This document shows, piece by piece, positions 1-8,987 of a stretch of DNA of 64,000 nucleotides. This stretch comes from Streptomyces sp. DvalAA-43. Lineage in GTDB: Bacteria; Actinomycetota; Actinomycetes; Streptomycetales; Streptomycetaceae. The notes beneath the pieces were generated by a model. The model made no database searches. It saw only the letters and a list, made by a program, of their open reading frames with translations, and was not told the origin of the DNA. Numbering within the stretch: position 1 is the stretch's first letter; each line of letters begins with the position of its first letter. The stretch is taken from the NCBI RefSeq assembly GCF_900091725.1, contig NZ_FMBW01000074.1:158872-222871 (forward strand), written 5' to 3'. The translations under genes were made by a program, and so were the position numbers.

Positions 1-746
1 TCGCACATCACGCCGCGCGCCACGGCCGGACCGAACGGCACCCCGTCCGCCACGACGTGGGCCAGGATCTCCGGGTCGACCTGCTTGAGGTGCAGATAGC
101 CGATCCGTTCGCCGTAGGTCTCGATCAGCTCGACGCTGTCGCCGCCGCAGTAGGCGTAGTGCCCGGTGTCGAGGCAGAGCGAGACGAGTTCGGGGTCGGT
201 GGCGTCGAGGAAGCGGGCGACGTTCTCCTCGGTGTCGATATGGGTGTCGGCATGCGGATGGACGGCGATGCGCAGCCCGAAACGGTCCCGCACCTCGCGG
301 CCCAGCCGCTCCGTCTGGGTGGTGAGGTGGCGCCACTGCCCGGCCGTGAGATCGCGGTCCTCCAGGACCTCGCCCGTCCGGTCGTCGCGCCAGAACGAGG
401 GGATGACCACCAGATGCCCGGCGCCCATCGCCCGGGTGAGTGCCGCGATGCCGGCGACATGCTCCCAGGTCCGGTCCCAGACGTCCGGCCCGTGGTGCAA
501 TCCGGTGAAGACCGTCCCGGCCGAGACCGAGAGCCCGCGGCGGCTGGTCTCGTCGGCCAGGCGGGCCGGATCGGTCGGGAGGTAGCCGTACGGGCCGAGC
601 TCGATCCACTCGTAACCCGCCTCGGACACCTCGTCGAGGAAGCGCTGCCAGGGCACTTGGCGCGGATCGTCGGGGAACCAGACCCCCCACGAGTCGGGTG
701 CCGAACCGATGCGGATACGGGACGGGGCCACTGCGGAGGACGTCAT
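1..746 (-). CDS. Sugar phosphate isomerase/epimerase (IolE/IolH-like TIM barrel), C-terminus cut by window edge
   Basis: The reverse strand reads from an ATG at 746 without a stop to the first base of the window, about 248 codons. The translation begins MTSSAVAPSRIRIGSAPDSW and continues with WIELGPYGYLPTDP and later IAVHPHADTHIDTEENVARF and SLCLDTGHYAYCGGDS, which are the metal-site strands of the AP-endonuclease-2/xylose-isomerase-like TIM barrel. It is transcribed divergently from iolC across a 128-bp promoter region. That context points to a role in inositol catabolism, such as inosose dehydratase (IolE) or an IolH-like isomerase. I cannot separate these two from the sequence. The family call is secure; the exact substrate is inferred. 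Confidence 0.85.
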   Translation of the reverse strand, partial: MTSSAVAPSRIRIGSAPDSWGVWFPDDPRQVPWQRFLDEVSEAGYEWIELGPYGYLPTDPARLADETSRRGLSVSAGTVFTGLHHGPDVWDRTWEHVAGIAALTRAMGAGHLVVIPSFWRDDRTGEVLEDRDLTAGQWRHLTTQTERLGREVRDRFGLRIAVHPHADTHIDTEENVARFLDATDPELVSLCLDTGHYAYCGGDSVELIETYGERIGYLHLKQVDPEILAHVVADGVPFGPAVARGVMC

Positions 747-795
747 GCCGTCCAGACTTCCGGCCGGGGGAGCGGGTGTCAATCATTCGTCCGTA

Positions 796-838
796 TGTCC
801 GGACAAAGCATTGACAGGGTTCCGGGGGAGGGTTAGAC
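796..838 (+). promoter_or_regulatory. iol promoter with palindromic operator
   Basis: The divergent gap between the isomerase gene and iolC holds a perfect 10-bp palindrome TGTCCGGACA at 796-805. It sits just upstream of a consensus -35 TTGACA (811-816) and a possible -10 TTAGAC (833-838) with 16-bp spacing. The likely transcript runs into iolC (start at 875). The palindrome is a plausible repressor site for an inositol regulator of GntR or LacI type. No regulator gene is visible in this window, so the cognate protein is unknown. Confidence 0.55.
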
Positions 839-874
839 CTGGGGGCAGTCACCCCCCGGACGCCGGTCGAAGGG

Positions 875-1876
875 ATGGTTATGCCTGAGCGGTACGACGT
901 CATCACCATGGGCCGCATCGGTGTGGATCTCTACCCCCTGCAGACCGGTCTGCCACTCGCCCGCGTCGACACCTTCGGGAAGTTCCTCGGCGGCTCGCCG
1001 TCCAACGTCGCCGTCGCGGCGGCCCGGCTCGGCCGGCGGACGGCGGTGGTGACGCGCACCGGCCGGGACGCCTTCGGGGAGTATCTCCACCACCAGCTGC
1101 GGGAGTTCGGGGTGGACGACCGGTGGGTGACGCCCGTCGACGCGTATCCGACACCGGTCACCTTCTGCGAGATCTTCCCGCCCGACGACTTCCCGCTCTA
1201 CTTCTACCGGCAGCCCAAGGCCCCCGATCTGGAGATCCACGCCTCGGAACTGGACCTCGAAGCGGTCATGTCCGCCCGGGTCTTCTGGATGACGGGCACC
1301 GGGCTGTGCGCCGAACCGAGCCGTACCGCGACCCTCGCCGCACTCCGCGCCCGCGACCGCTCCGGCATCACCGTCTTCGACCTCGACTGGCGCCCGATGT
1401 TCTGGGACACCCGGAACGACGCGCCGACCGAAGCCCCCGCCGCCCGCTACCGCGAGGCCCTCGCCCTCGCCACCGTCGCCGTCGGCAACCTCGACGAGTG
1501 CGAGATCGCGACCGGTGAGCGCGCACCGCACGCGGCCGCCCGCGCCCTGATCCGCGCGGGCGTCGAACTCGCCGTCGTGAAACAGGGCCCCGAGGGCGTA
1601 CTCGCCGTCCACCGCGACGGCACGGTGGCCGAGGTGCCGCCGCTGCCCGTCGACGTCGTCAACGGCCTCGGCGCCGGGGACGCCTTCGGCGGGGCGCTCT
1701 GCCACGGGCTCCTCGCGGGCTGGGGGATCACGCGCGTCATGCGGTACGCCAACGCCGCCGGGGCCATCGTCGCCTCCCGGCTCGCCTGCTCGTCCGCCAT
1801 GCCGTTCCCGTACGAAGTCGAAGCGGCCCTGACCGAAGGCGCCGTCACCTCCCGCCCCACCGGAGCCACCCCATGA
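875..1876 (+). CDS. iolC: 5-dehydro-2-deoxygluconokinase IolC
   Basis: A PfkB/ribokinase-family sugar kinase of 333 residues. The N-terminal part has MGRIGVDLYPLQTG and FLGGSPSNVAVAAARLG (substrate site, family signature 1). The C-terminal part has VNGLGAGDAFGGALCHGLL, the GAGD anion hole and catalytic Asp. It phosphorylates 5-dehydro-2-deoxygluconate in the cytosol, the fifth step of myo-inositol breakdown. ATG 875 is used; another in-frame ATG lies two codons in. The stop overlaps the next start (ATGA at 1873-1876), so translation is probably coupled with the downstream barrel protein. The family and the iol context agree, so the assignment is firm. Confidence 0.92.
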   Translation: MVMPERYDVITMGRIGVDLYPLQTGLPLARVDTFGKFLGGSPSNVAVAAARLGRRTAVVTRTGRDAFGEYLHHQLREFGVDDRWVTPVDAYPTPVTFCEIFPPDDFPLYFYRQPKAPDLEIHASELDLEAVMSARVFWMTGTGLCAEPSRTATLAALRARDRSGITVFDLDWRPMFWDTRNDAPTEAPAARYREALALATVAVGNLDECEIATGERAPHAAARALIRAGVELAVVKQGPEGVLAVHRDGTVAEVPPLPVDVVNGLGAGDAFGGALCHGLLAGWGITRVMRYANAAGAIVASRLACSSAMPFPYEVEAALTEGAVTSRPTGATP

Positions 1877-2829
1877 CGCCCCCGGCCTCCTCCGTCTCCG
1901 AACTCGTCCAGGTGCGCATGCGCCACCCCGAGGCCGTCGCCGAAGCCGCCGCGCGCCGCCGCAGACGCCCCCTCGTCGGCAGCGGCGGACGGCTGATGAT
2001 CATCGCGGCCGACCATCCGGCCCGCGGCTCCCTCGCCGTGGGCGACCGCGCACTGGCCATGGCCAACCGCTTCGATCTGCTCGAACGGCTCCGGCTCGCC
2101 CTCTCCCGCCCCGGCGTCGACGGAGTGCTCGCCACCGCCGACATCCTCGACGACCTGCTGCTCCTCGGCGCGCTGGAGGACAAGGTCGTCATCGGCTCGA
2201 TGAACCGGGGCGGACTCGCCGGCGCCGCCTTCGAGCTCGACGACCGGTTCACCGGCCACCGCCCCGAGGACCTCGCCCGCCTCCGCTTCGACGCGGGCAA
2301 GCTGCTGCTCCGCATCGACTACGACGACCCCGGCTCGCTCGACACCCTGCACGCCACCGCCCGCGCCGTCGACGCCATGGCCGCGCACCGGCTGCCGGTC
2401 TTCGTCGAGCCGTTCCTCTGCCGCCGCACCGACGGGCAGGTCCGCAACGACCTCGGCGCGGAGGCGGTCACCACCTCGATCGCCATCGCCTCCGGGCTGG
2501 CCGGGACGTCCGCGTACACCTGGCTCAAGGTCCCGGTCACCGAGGACCCCGAGGACATGGCCCGGGTGATGGAGACCTCGACGCTGCCCGCGGTGCTGGG
2601 CGGGGAGGTGGGCGACGACCTGGACGGGGCGTTCGAGAAGTGGCGCACGGCGCTGCGGCTGCCGACCGTCCAGGGCCTGGTGGTGGGGCGTTCGCTGCTC
2701 TATCCGGCCGACGGGGAGGTGGCCGCGGCCGTCGACACGGCGGTCTCGCTGCTGGAGCCGAGGGACATGGAACCGGCACGGACACAACCGGCGCAGACGG
2801 AACCGGGAGAAGAGGAGCCGAGAACATGA
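1873..2829 (+). CDS. Cgl0158-like (beta/alpha)8 barrel protein, putative aldolase step of inositol pathway
   Basis: A 318-residue protein that begins MTPPASSVSELVQVRMRHPE and contains LMIIAADHPARGSLAVGD and YTWLKVPVTEDPEDMARVME. It resembles the deoxyribose-phosphate-aldolase-like barrels that actinomycetes keep between iolC and iolB. The position suggests it cleaves 2-deoxy-5-keto-gluconate-6-phosphate, in the place of IolJ, which is otherwise missing from this cluster. That function is an inference from synteny. It overlaps iolC by 4 bp and iolB by 4 bp. The last 25 or so residues are low complexity (repeated EPA/TQP) and probably unstructured. Confidence 0.8.
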   Translation: MTPPASSVSELVQVRMRHPEAVAEAAARRRRRPLVGSGGRLMIIAADHPARGSLAVGDRALAMANRFDLLERLRLALSRPGVDGVLATADILDDLLLLGALEDKVVIGSMNRGGLAGAAFELDDRFTGHRPEDLARLRFDAGKLLLRIDYDDPGSLDTLHATARAVDAMAAHRLPVFVEPFLCRRTDGQVRNDLGAEAVTTSIAIASGLAGTSAYTWLKVPVTEDPEDMARVMETSTLPAVLGGEVGDDLDGAFEKWRTALRLPTVQGLVVGRSLLYPADGEVAAAVDTAVSLLEPRDMEPARTQPAQTEPGEEEPRT

Positions 2830-3710
2830 CGACGGACGACCACGAACCGCGCCGCCACCTGGAGGCCGGGAGCACGGCGAGCGGCCCCTACAACCTCGAC
2901 ATCGATCCGGAACGGGCCGGCTGGGACCGGTCGAGCCTGCGGGTCCTGGAGCTCGGACCCGGCGGAGTTCACACACTCGTCACCGGGGAGAGCGAGTGGA
3001 TCGTGTTGCCGTTGACCGGTGGCTGTACGGTGCACTCCTCAGGTGAGATCTTTGAACTGCTGGGCCGGGAAAGCGTGTTCAGCGGGGTATCCGACTTCGC
3101 GTACGTCCCGCGTGACGCCCATGCGCAGATCGCCTCCGGCGCAGGAGGCCGCTTCGCCCTGGCAGGAGCGAAGTGCGAGCGACGACTCCCCGCTCGCTAC
3201 GGCCCCGCGCCGGAGGTACCCGTCGAGCTGCGCGGCTCCGGGAACTGCTCCCGCCAGGTCAACAACTTCGCCGCCGCCGACACCTTCGCGTGCGACCGGC
3301 TGATCGCCGTCGAGGTCCTCACCCCGGGCGGCAACTGGTCGTCGTACCCACCGCACAAGCACGACGAGCACCGCCCCGGCGCCGAGTCCGTGCTGGAGGA
3401 GATCTACTACTTCGAGGTGGAGCGCGACGGCCTCGGCTACCACCGGGTGTCCCCGTCCCGCGCCGGCGGCACGGACGTCCTCGCCGAGGTCCGCAGCGGC
3501 GACGCGGTCCTGATCCCCGACGGCTGGCACGGCCCCTCCATCGCCTCCCCGGGCCGCACCCTCTACTACCTCAACGTGATGGCGGGCCCGGGGGAACAGC
3601 GGGAGTGGCTGATCAGCGACCACCCGGACCACGGCTGGATCCGCGACACCTGGCCCTCGCAGCCGGTGGATCCCAGACTCCCCTTCTACGGGACGGAGGC
3701 ACGCCCATGA
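2826..3710 (+). CDS. iolB: 5-deoxy-glucuronate isomerase IolB
   Basis: A cupin of 294 residues. It isomerises 5-deoxy-glucuronate to 5-dehydro-2-deoxygluconate. I chose ATG 2826, which overlaps the preceding stop (ATGA); the frame is open upstream but reads into the previous gene. The metal site is visible as YPPHKHDEHRPGAESVLEEIYYFEV (residues about 175-200; the His-x-His and Glu ligands), followed by DAVLIPDGWHGPSIASPGRTLYYLNVMAGP. Length and motifs are typical of the family. The stop overlaps the iolD start. Confidence 0.92.
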   Translation: MTTDDHEPRRHLEAGSTASGPYNLDIDPERAGWDRSSLRVLELGPGGVHTLVTGESEWIVLPLTGGCTVHSSGEIFELLGRESVFSGVSDFAYVPRDAHAQIASGAGGRFALAGAKCERRLPARYGPAPEVPVELRGSGNCSRQVNNFAAADTFACDRLIAVEVLTPGGNWSSYPPHKHDEHRPGAESVLEEIYYFEVERDGLGYHRVSPSRAGGTDVLAEVRSGDAVLIPDGWHGPSIASPGRTLYYLNVMAGPGEQREWLISDHPDHGWIRDTWPSQPVDPRLPFYGTEARP

Positions 3711-5587
3711 GTACCCGTCGGCTCACCACGGCGCAGGCCCTGGTGACCTTCCTGTCCCGCCAGTACACCGAGCGCGACGGCCGCCGACAGCGCCTGATCA
3801 GCGCCACCTGGGGCATCTTCGGCCATGGCAACGTCGCCGGGGTCGGCCAGGCGCTCGTCGAGTCCGGCCGCGCCATGCCCTACCTCCAGGGCCGCAACGA
3901 ACAGGCCATGGTGCACGCCGCCGTCGGTTACGCCCGCCAGTCGGGGCGGCTCTCCGCGCAGGCCGTCACCACCTCCATCGGCCCCGGCGCCACCAACCTC
4001 GTCACCGGCGCCGCCCTCGCCACCGTCAACCACCTCCCCGTCCTCCTGCTCCCCGGGGACACCTTCGCGACCCGGCCCGCCGACCCCGTGCTCCAGCAGC
4101 TGGAGGTCCCGGCCGCGGGCGACGTCTCCGTCAACGACTGCCTGCGCCCTGTCTCCCGCTACTTCGACCGGATCACCCGCCCCGAGGCCCTGGTCCCGGC
4201 CGCCCTCCAGGCCGTGCGGACCCTGACCGACCCGGCGGAGACCGGCGCGGTGACGCTGGCGCTGCCGCAGGACGTGCAGGCCGAGGCGTACGACTGGCCG
4301 GAGGAGTTCTTCGCCGAGCGCGTCTGGTACGTACGCCGCCCCGCCCCCGATCCGGACGAACTCGACCGGGCCGTACGGGCGGTGCGCACCGCCCGCCGGC
4401 CGCTGATCGTGGCGGGCGGCGGGGTCCACCACAGCGCGGCCGAGGAGACCCTGGCCGCCTTCGCCGCCGCCACCCGCATCCCCGTCGCCGCCACCCAGGC
4501 GGGCAAGGGCTCGCTGCGCCACGACCACCCCGCCGACGTGGGCTCCATCGGCCACACCGGCACCGCGACCGCCGACGACCTGGCCCGCACCGCCGACCTG
4601 GTCATCGGCATCGGCACCCGCTACTCCGACTTCACCACCGCCTCCGGCACGCTCTTCGCGGACCCGGCGGTCCGCTTCCTCAACATCAACCTCACCGGCT
4701 TCGACGCCCACAAGCTCGGCGCCCTCCCGCTCGTCGCCGACGCCCGCACCGCCCTCGAAGCGCTCACCACCGCGCTCGCCGCCCGCAACCACCGCGTCGA
4801 CCCCGCCTACGAGACGGAGTACACCGACGCCAAGGAGCGGTGGGAGCAGCGCGTCACCGCCGCGTTCACGGCCGACGACCCGCACGCCCGCCCCACCCAG
4901 GCCCAGGTCCTCGGCCTGCTCGACGCCCTCGTCACCGAGGACGACATCCTGATCAACGCGGCCGGTTCGCTCCCCGGCGACCTGCACAAGCTCTGGCGGG
5001 CCCGCTCCCCGCACCAGTACCACGTGGAGTACGGCTACTCCTGCATGGGCTACGAGATCCCGGCCGCGATCGGGGTCCAGCTGGCCGCCCCCGGCCGCCC
5101 CGTCTGGGCGCTGGTCGGCGACGGCACGTATCTGATGAATCCCACCGAGATCGTCACCGCCGTGCAGCAGCGGCTCCCCGTGAAGCTGGTCATCCTCCAG
5201 AACCACGGCTACGCGTCCATCGGCGGCCTCTCCGAGCAGGTCGGCGCCGAGCGCCTCGGCACCGCCTACCGGCACCGCGCCGCGGACGGCACGTTCACCG
5301 GCCCGCCGCTCCCCGTCGATCTCGCGGCCAACGCGGGCTCGCTCGGGATGCGGGTGCTGCGGGCCAAGACCGTGCGTGACCTGCGCGAAGCCCTCGCCGA
5401 GGCGCGGGCCGCGGACCGTCCCACTTGTGTCTACGTCGAGACCGAAACGGCAGACACAGTGTCGGGCCCCCCTCCGGCACAGGCGTGGTGGGATGTTCCC
5501 GTAGCCGAAACGGCCACCCGGCCGTCGGCCGTGAAAGCCCGGGAAGAGTACGACCGTCACGTCGCCGACCGACGCCACCACCTCTGA
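3707..5587 (+). CDS. iolD: 3D-(3,5/4)-trihydroxycyclohexane-1,2-dione hydrolase IolD
   Basis: A thiamine-diphosphate enzyme of 626 residues that opens the inositol ring dione to 5-deoxy-glucuronate. ATG 3707 overlaps the iolB stop. The N-terminal Pyr domain has YLQGRNEQAMVHAAVGYAR with the cofactor-activating Glu. The central domain has PLIVAGGGVHHS. The C-terminal PP domain has GYEIPAAIGVQLA and the ThDP/Mg motif WALVGDGTYLMNPTEIV followed by LVILQNHG. Full-length IolD enzymes are about 630 residues, so it looks complete. It is the longest gene of the iol operon. Confidence 0.93.
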   Translation: MSTRRLTTAQALVTFLSRQYTERDGRRQRLISATWGIFGHGNVAGVGQALVESGRAMPYLQGRNEQAMVHAAVGYARQSGRLSAQAVTTSIGPGATNLVTGAALATVNHLPVLLLPGDTFATRPADPVLQQLEVPAAGDVSVNDCLRPVSRYFDRITRPEALVPAALQAVRTLTDPAETGAVTLALPQDVQAEAYDWPEEFFAERVWYVRRPAPDPDELDRAVRAVRTARRPLIVAGGGVHHSAAEETLAAFAAATRIPVAATQAGKGSLRHDHPADVGSIGHTGTATADDLARTADLVIGIGTRYSDFTTASGTLFADPAVRFLNINLTGFDAHKLGALPLVADARTALEALTTALAARNHRVDPAYETEYTDAKERWEQRVTAAFTADDPHARPTQAQVLGLLDALVTEDDILINAAGSLPGDLHKLWRARSPHQYHVEYGYSCMGYEIPAAIGVQLAAPGRPVWALVGDGTYLMNPTEIVTAVQQRLPVKLVILQNHGYASIGGLSEQVGAERLGTAYRHRAADGTFTGPPLPVDLAANAGSLGMRVLRAKTVRDLREALAEARAADRPTCVYVETETADTVSGPPPAQAWWDVPVAETATRPSAVKAREEYDRHVADRRHHL

Positions 5588-5599
5588 AGGAGTTCCGTC

Positions 5600-7099
5600 A
5601 TGAAGACCGTCAACCACTGGATCGGTGGCAAGACCGTCGAGGGCGCGTCGGGCAACTACGGCCCGGTCACCGACCCGGCCACCGGCGCCGTCACCACCCA
5701 GGTCGCGCTCGCCTCCCTCGAAGAGGTCGACGCCGCGGTCGCCGCCGCCAAGGACGCCTACGCGACCTGGGGCACCTCCTCGCTGGCCGCCCGCACCGCG
5801 GTGCTCTTCCGCTACCGGGCGCTGCTCGACGCCCGCCGTGACGACATCGCCGCGCTGATCACCGCCGAGCACGGCAAGGTGCACTCGGACGCGCTGGGCG
5901 AGGTCGCCCGCGGTCTGGAGATCGTCGAGCTGGCCTGCGGCATCACCACCCAGCTCAAGGGCGAGCTGTCCACCCAGGTCTCCAGCCGGGTCGACGTCGC
6001 CTCGATCCGCCAGTCGCTCGGCGTCGTCGCGGGCATCACCCCGTTCAACTTCCCGGCCATGGTGCCGATGTGGATGTTCCCGCTCGCCATCGCCTGCGGG
6101 AACACCTTCGTCCTCAAGCCCAGCGAGAAGGACCCCTCGGCCGCCATCCTGCTGGCCGAGCTGGCCGCCGAGGCCGGTCTGCCGGACGGTGTGCTCAACG
6201 TCCTGCACGGTGACAAGGTCGCCGTCGACGGGCTGCTGAACCACCCGGACGTCGCCGCGGTCTCCTTCGTGGGCTCCACCCCGATCGCCCGCTACATCCA
6301 CGCCACCGCCTCCGCCAACGGCAAGCGCGTCCAGGCGCTCGGCGGCGCGAAGAACCACATGCTGGTGCTGCCGGACGCGGACCTCGACGCCGCGGCCGAC
6401 GCCGCCGTCTCCGCCGCGTACGGCTCCGCGGGTGAGCGCTGCATGGCGATCTCCGCGGTCGTCGCGGTCGGCTCCATCGCCGACGAGCTGGTCGCGAAGA
6501 TCAAGGAGCGCGCCGAGAAGATCAAGATCGGCCCCGGCAACGACCCGGCCTCCGAGATGGGCCCGCTGATCACCGCCGCCCACCGCGACAAGGTCGCCTC
6601 CTACGTCACGGGCGCCGCGGCCCAGGGCGCCGATGTCGTCCTGGACGGCACCGGCTTCACCGTCGAGGGCTTCGAGGACGGCCACTGGATCGGCCTCTCC
6701 CTCCTCGACAACGTCTCCACCGACTCGGACGCGTACAAGGACGAGATCTTCGGCCCGGTCCTGTGCGTCCTGCGCACCGAGACCTACGAGGAGGGCGTCG
6801 CCCTCATGAACGCTTCGCCGTTCGGCAACGGCACCGCGATCTTCACCCGCGACGGCGGCGCCGCCCGCCGCTTCCAGCTGGAGATCGAGGCCGGCATGGT
6901 CGGCGTCAACGTGCCGATCCCGGTGCCGGTGGGCTACCACTCCTTCGGTGGCTGGAAGGACTCGCTCTTCGGCGACCACCACATCTACGGCAACGACGGC
7001 GTGCACTTCTACACCCGTGGCAAGGTCGTCACCACCCGCTGGCCGGACCCGGCCGACGCCCCGGCCGGTGTGGACCTGGGCTTCCCCCGCAACCACTGA
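5600..7099 (+). CDS. mmsA: CoA-acylating methylmalonate-semialdehyde dehydrogenase
   Basis: An aldehyde dehydrogenase of 499 residues preceded by a GAAGGAG ribosome site, 12 bp after iolD. The protein begins MKTVNHWIGGKTVEG. It has ITPFNFPAMVPMWMFPLAIA and FVLKPSEKDPSAA (cofactor binding) and the nucleophile Cys in GSAGERCMAISAVVAVG (about residue 280). The HGKVHSDALGEVARGLE stretch is characteristic of MmsA/IolA. In this operon it oxidises malonate semialdehyde to acetyl-CoA, the last step of inositol breakdown, and could also serve valine catabolism. It is the last gene before a strong hairpin. Confidence 0.93.
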   Translation: MKTVNHWIGGKTVEGASGNYGPVTDPATGAVTTQVALASLEEVDAAVAAAKDAYATWGTSSLAARTAVLFRYRALLDARRDDIAALITAEHGKVHSDALGEVARGLEIVELACGITTQLKGELSTQVSSRVDVASIRQSLGVVAGITPFNFPAMVPMWMFPLAIACGNTFVLKPSEKDPSAAILLAELAAEAGLPDGVLNVLHGDKVAVDGLLNHPDVAAVSFVGSTPIARYIHATASANGKRVQALGGAKNHMLVLPDADLDAAADAAVSAAYGSAGERCMAISAVVAVGSIADELVAKIKERAEKIKIGPGNDPASEMGPLITAAHRDKVASYVTGAAAQGADVVLDGTGFTVEGFEDGHWIGLSLLDNVSTDSDAYKDEIFGPVLCVLRTETYEEGVALMNASPFGNGTAIFTRDGGAARRFQLEIEAGMVGVNVPIPVPVGYHSFGGWKDSLFGDHHIYGNDGVHFYTRGKVVTTRWPDPADAPAGVDLGFPRNH

Positions 7100-7117
7100 C
7101 CGACACGGCCCGCCCCG

Positions 7118-7156
7118 ACGGCCCGTACGGACGCAGCGCGCGTCCGTACGGGCCGT
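7118..7156. terminator. Bidirectional hairpin terminator after mmsA
   Basis: A perfect 17-bp stem (left arm 7118-7134 beginning ACGGCCCGTACGG, right arm 7140-7156) closes a 5-nt loop and is followed by TTTCCC. It lies between mmsA and the convergent membrane-protein gene and can serve both. Confidence 0.85.
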
Positions 7157-7169
7157 TTCCCATACCCCC

Positions 7170-7592
7170 TCACAACCGCCGCAGGCCCGCGTACTGGAGC
7201 GCGCCCATCGCCGCCACCACCAGGCCCTGGAACACGATCCAGCCGTTGCCGACGCCCGTGGCGGTCAGCGCGTCCACGACGACGGCCACCACGCTCGCCA
7301 CGGCCCACGCCGTGTTCAGGGCGATGATCACGGCGACCGCGCCGCGGCCGATGTTCTCCTGCCGGGCGACGGTCAGCACCCACAGGGCATACACCGTGAG
7401 GAACACCCCCACCGGGTACTGCACCGAACGGGGCACACCGAGGAACGAGTCCAGGAGCGTGGCGAGCACCAGATAGCCGATGCCGTTCGCCCCGGTGAGG
7501 ACCACGTCCGCGACGAGGGCCGTCCGGAGCAGCCGGTCGGGACGGGCCGTGCCCGCCGACCGGACCGCACTCGCGTTCTGGGACGACATCAT
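7170..7592 (-). CDS. Small integral membrane protein, function unknown
   Basis: 140 residues starting MMSSQNASAVRSAG, with a GGAAGGAAG ribosome site upstream. Hydrophobic stretches around VLTGANGIGYLVLATLLDSFLG, VGVFLTVYALWVLTVA, AVAVIIALNTAWAVASVVAVVVDAL and WIVFQGLVVAAMGALQYAGL predict four membrane helices, which nearly fill the protein. It resembles small SPW/DoxX-like actinobacterial membrane proteins, but I do not recognise a specific family. It converges with mmsA. Confidence 0.75.
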   Translation of the reverse strand: MMSSQNASAVRSAGTARPDRLLRTALVADVVLTGANGIGYLVLATLLDSFLGVPRSVQYPVGVFLTVYALWVLTVARQENIGRGAVAVIIALNTAWAVASVVAVVVDALTATGVGNGWIVFQGLVVAAMGALQYAGLRRL

Positions 7593-7828
7593 GGGGGTCT
7601 TCCTTCCGTTGACGCGCGATCGCGCGGGGCAGGCAACGCATGCCGGTACGGCAACTGACGCATGCCGGTACGGGAACGGTAGGGACGGTCCCGGGGCCGG
7701 CTCAATTACCTCCGGGGTAATCGCGGGTGCTATCTCCCGGGCAATCACCGGCGCACGGAAAGGGGCCGGAGGGGAGCCATGAGCAGCTCCTCCTCCGGCC
7801 CCGTCCCCCGTCCCCCGGACCAGGTCGG

Positions 7829-8557
7829 TCAGCGCGCGGTGTCCCCCGCCTTCCCGGCCCCGACCTCCTCGGCGATCATCCGCTCCATCGGGACCGCGCC
7901 CACCCGGCCCGAGACCAGGAAGGCGAGCACCAGCGTCGCCACCATGATCACCGTGCCGAGCCACACCATCGTCTCCACCGGCACCGTGTACGCGCCCACG
8001 GCCCGCACCACGCACTCGCCCAGCAGCGCCGCACCCCATACCGCCGAGAACCGGATCTCCGCCCGCCGGAACGCCGCCGACCCGGCCGAGAGCCGCTGCC
8101 AGGCGGTGTCCTTGGCCGCGTCGCCCTTGACCAGCATCGGCCGCACCCCCGCGCTCATCATCGGCTGCCCCTTCAGCGCGGTCACCAGGACGACGAGCCC
8201 GATGACGCTGCTCACCCCGCTGTCCTTGGCGAGCATCAGCCGGGGGTCCCCGACGACCAGGCTCGTCACCAGGCTGACCACGTTGACCGTCACCATCAGC
8301 GCCGCCAGCCCGTTGAGCTGCCGCTTGCGCACCACGCCCCACACGGTGCGCACGGCCGGCAGCACACTGCTCCAGGCCAGCGCGGCGAAGGTGCTCAGAC
8401 CCGCCGCCTTCAGCGCGTAGTACGAGACGAGCGGCACGCCCACGTCCACGAGGAGCGGCATCAGGCTGTCCAGCAGCGCCTCGCGCGGCGCGAACGGGGC
8501 GGTGGCGGCCGGAGCATCTGCGACAGGGGCGGTGACGGTGGCTGCCGGGCTGCTCAT
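7829..8557 (-). CDS. VC0807-family membrane protein
   Basis: 242 residues. The frame is open further upstream, but MSSPAATVTAP at 8557 has an AGAGGA ribosome site and a sensible N-terminus. Hydrophobic segments include LMPLLVDVGVPLVSYYALKAAG, ALMVTVNVVSLVTSLVVGD, GVSSVIGLVVLVTAL and TMVWLGTVIMVATLVLAFLVSG, so five or six membrane helices are likely. The conserved DPRLMLAKDS segment and general layout fit the VC0807 family, whose function is unknown. It is separated from the preceding small membrane-protein gene by 236 bp and may be transcribed with it. Confidence 0.7.
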   Translation of the reverse strand: MSSPAATVTAPVADAPAATAPFAPREALLDSLMPLLVDVGVPLVSYYALKAAGLSTFAALAWSSVLPAVRTVWGVVRKRQLNGLAALMVTVNVVSLVTSLVVGDPRLMLAKDSGVSSVIGLVVLVTALKGQPMMSAGVRPMLVKGDAAKDTAWQRLSAGSAAFRRAEIRFSAVWGAALLGECVVRAVGAYTVPVETMVWLGTVIMVATLVLAFLVSGRVGAVPMERMIAEEVGAGKAGDTAR

Positions 8558-8805
8558 GACGGGGTCCTCTCCCGTGTCGGCGGTGCCTTCGCGGCCCCGC
8601 TCTCGATACGTACAGACTGGCCTCCGGGGCCCGGTGCCCGGCAGAGCCGCATGTACCGAGCTCCGTATGACGAATGTCAGCACCCGTCGATGACACCTCC
8701 GCCCGCCACCCGTCGGAACCCTGAACTCCGGTGGGCCCGTTCGCCGTTAACCGTTCGCTGTTAAACCGTTCGCCGCGCCGCGCGGACCGGTGTTCTGATG
8801 GGGCC

Positions 8806-8958
8806 ATGACCGCCCCGACCAGGCCCCAGTACGGGATCCGCGCCCAGCACACCGACACCACCGTCACCGTGTACCAGGCGTACACCCCCGCCATCGGCCT
8901 GCCCGCCGCCCGTGACGGGCGCTTCCCCGACGTCTGGAAGCGCGACCGTATGACCTGG
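8806..8958 (+). pseudogene. DUF4291 gene, 5' fragment cut by the prophage
   Basis: ATG 8806 starts MTAPTRPQYGIRAQHTDTTV and continues through VYQAYTPAIGLPAARDGRF to KRDRMTW at 8958, the first 51 codons of a DUF4291 protein. In this family RMTW is followed by IKPSFLWMMYR. Here the sequence departs immediately after Trp-51, and the expected continuation is found at 16,898. The gene is therefore split by inserted DNA. The frame runs on by chance into the element. Confidence 0.85.
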
Positions 8959-8987
8959 CTGATCAGCGCCAAACGAGCAGCCCGGAG

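Noticed and set aside
3686..7096. A long minus-strand frame across iolD and mmsA
   Set aside because: Shadow of two genes with clear catalytic motifs; the product is low-complexity Gly/Val/Asp/Arg sequence.
7170..8972. A 600-codon frame joining both small membrane-protein regions
   Set aside because: Only its last 140 codons have a real family-like sequence with a ribosome site; the upstream part is the shadow of the VC0807-type gene.
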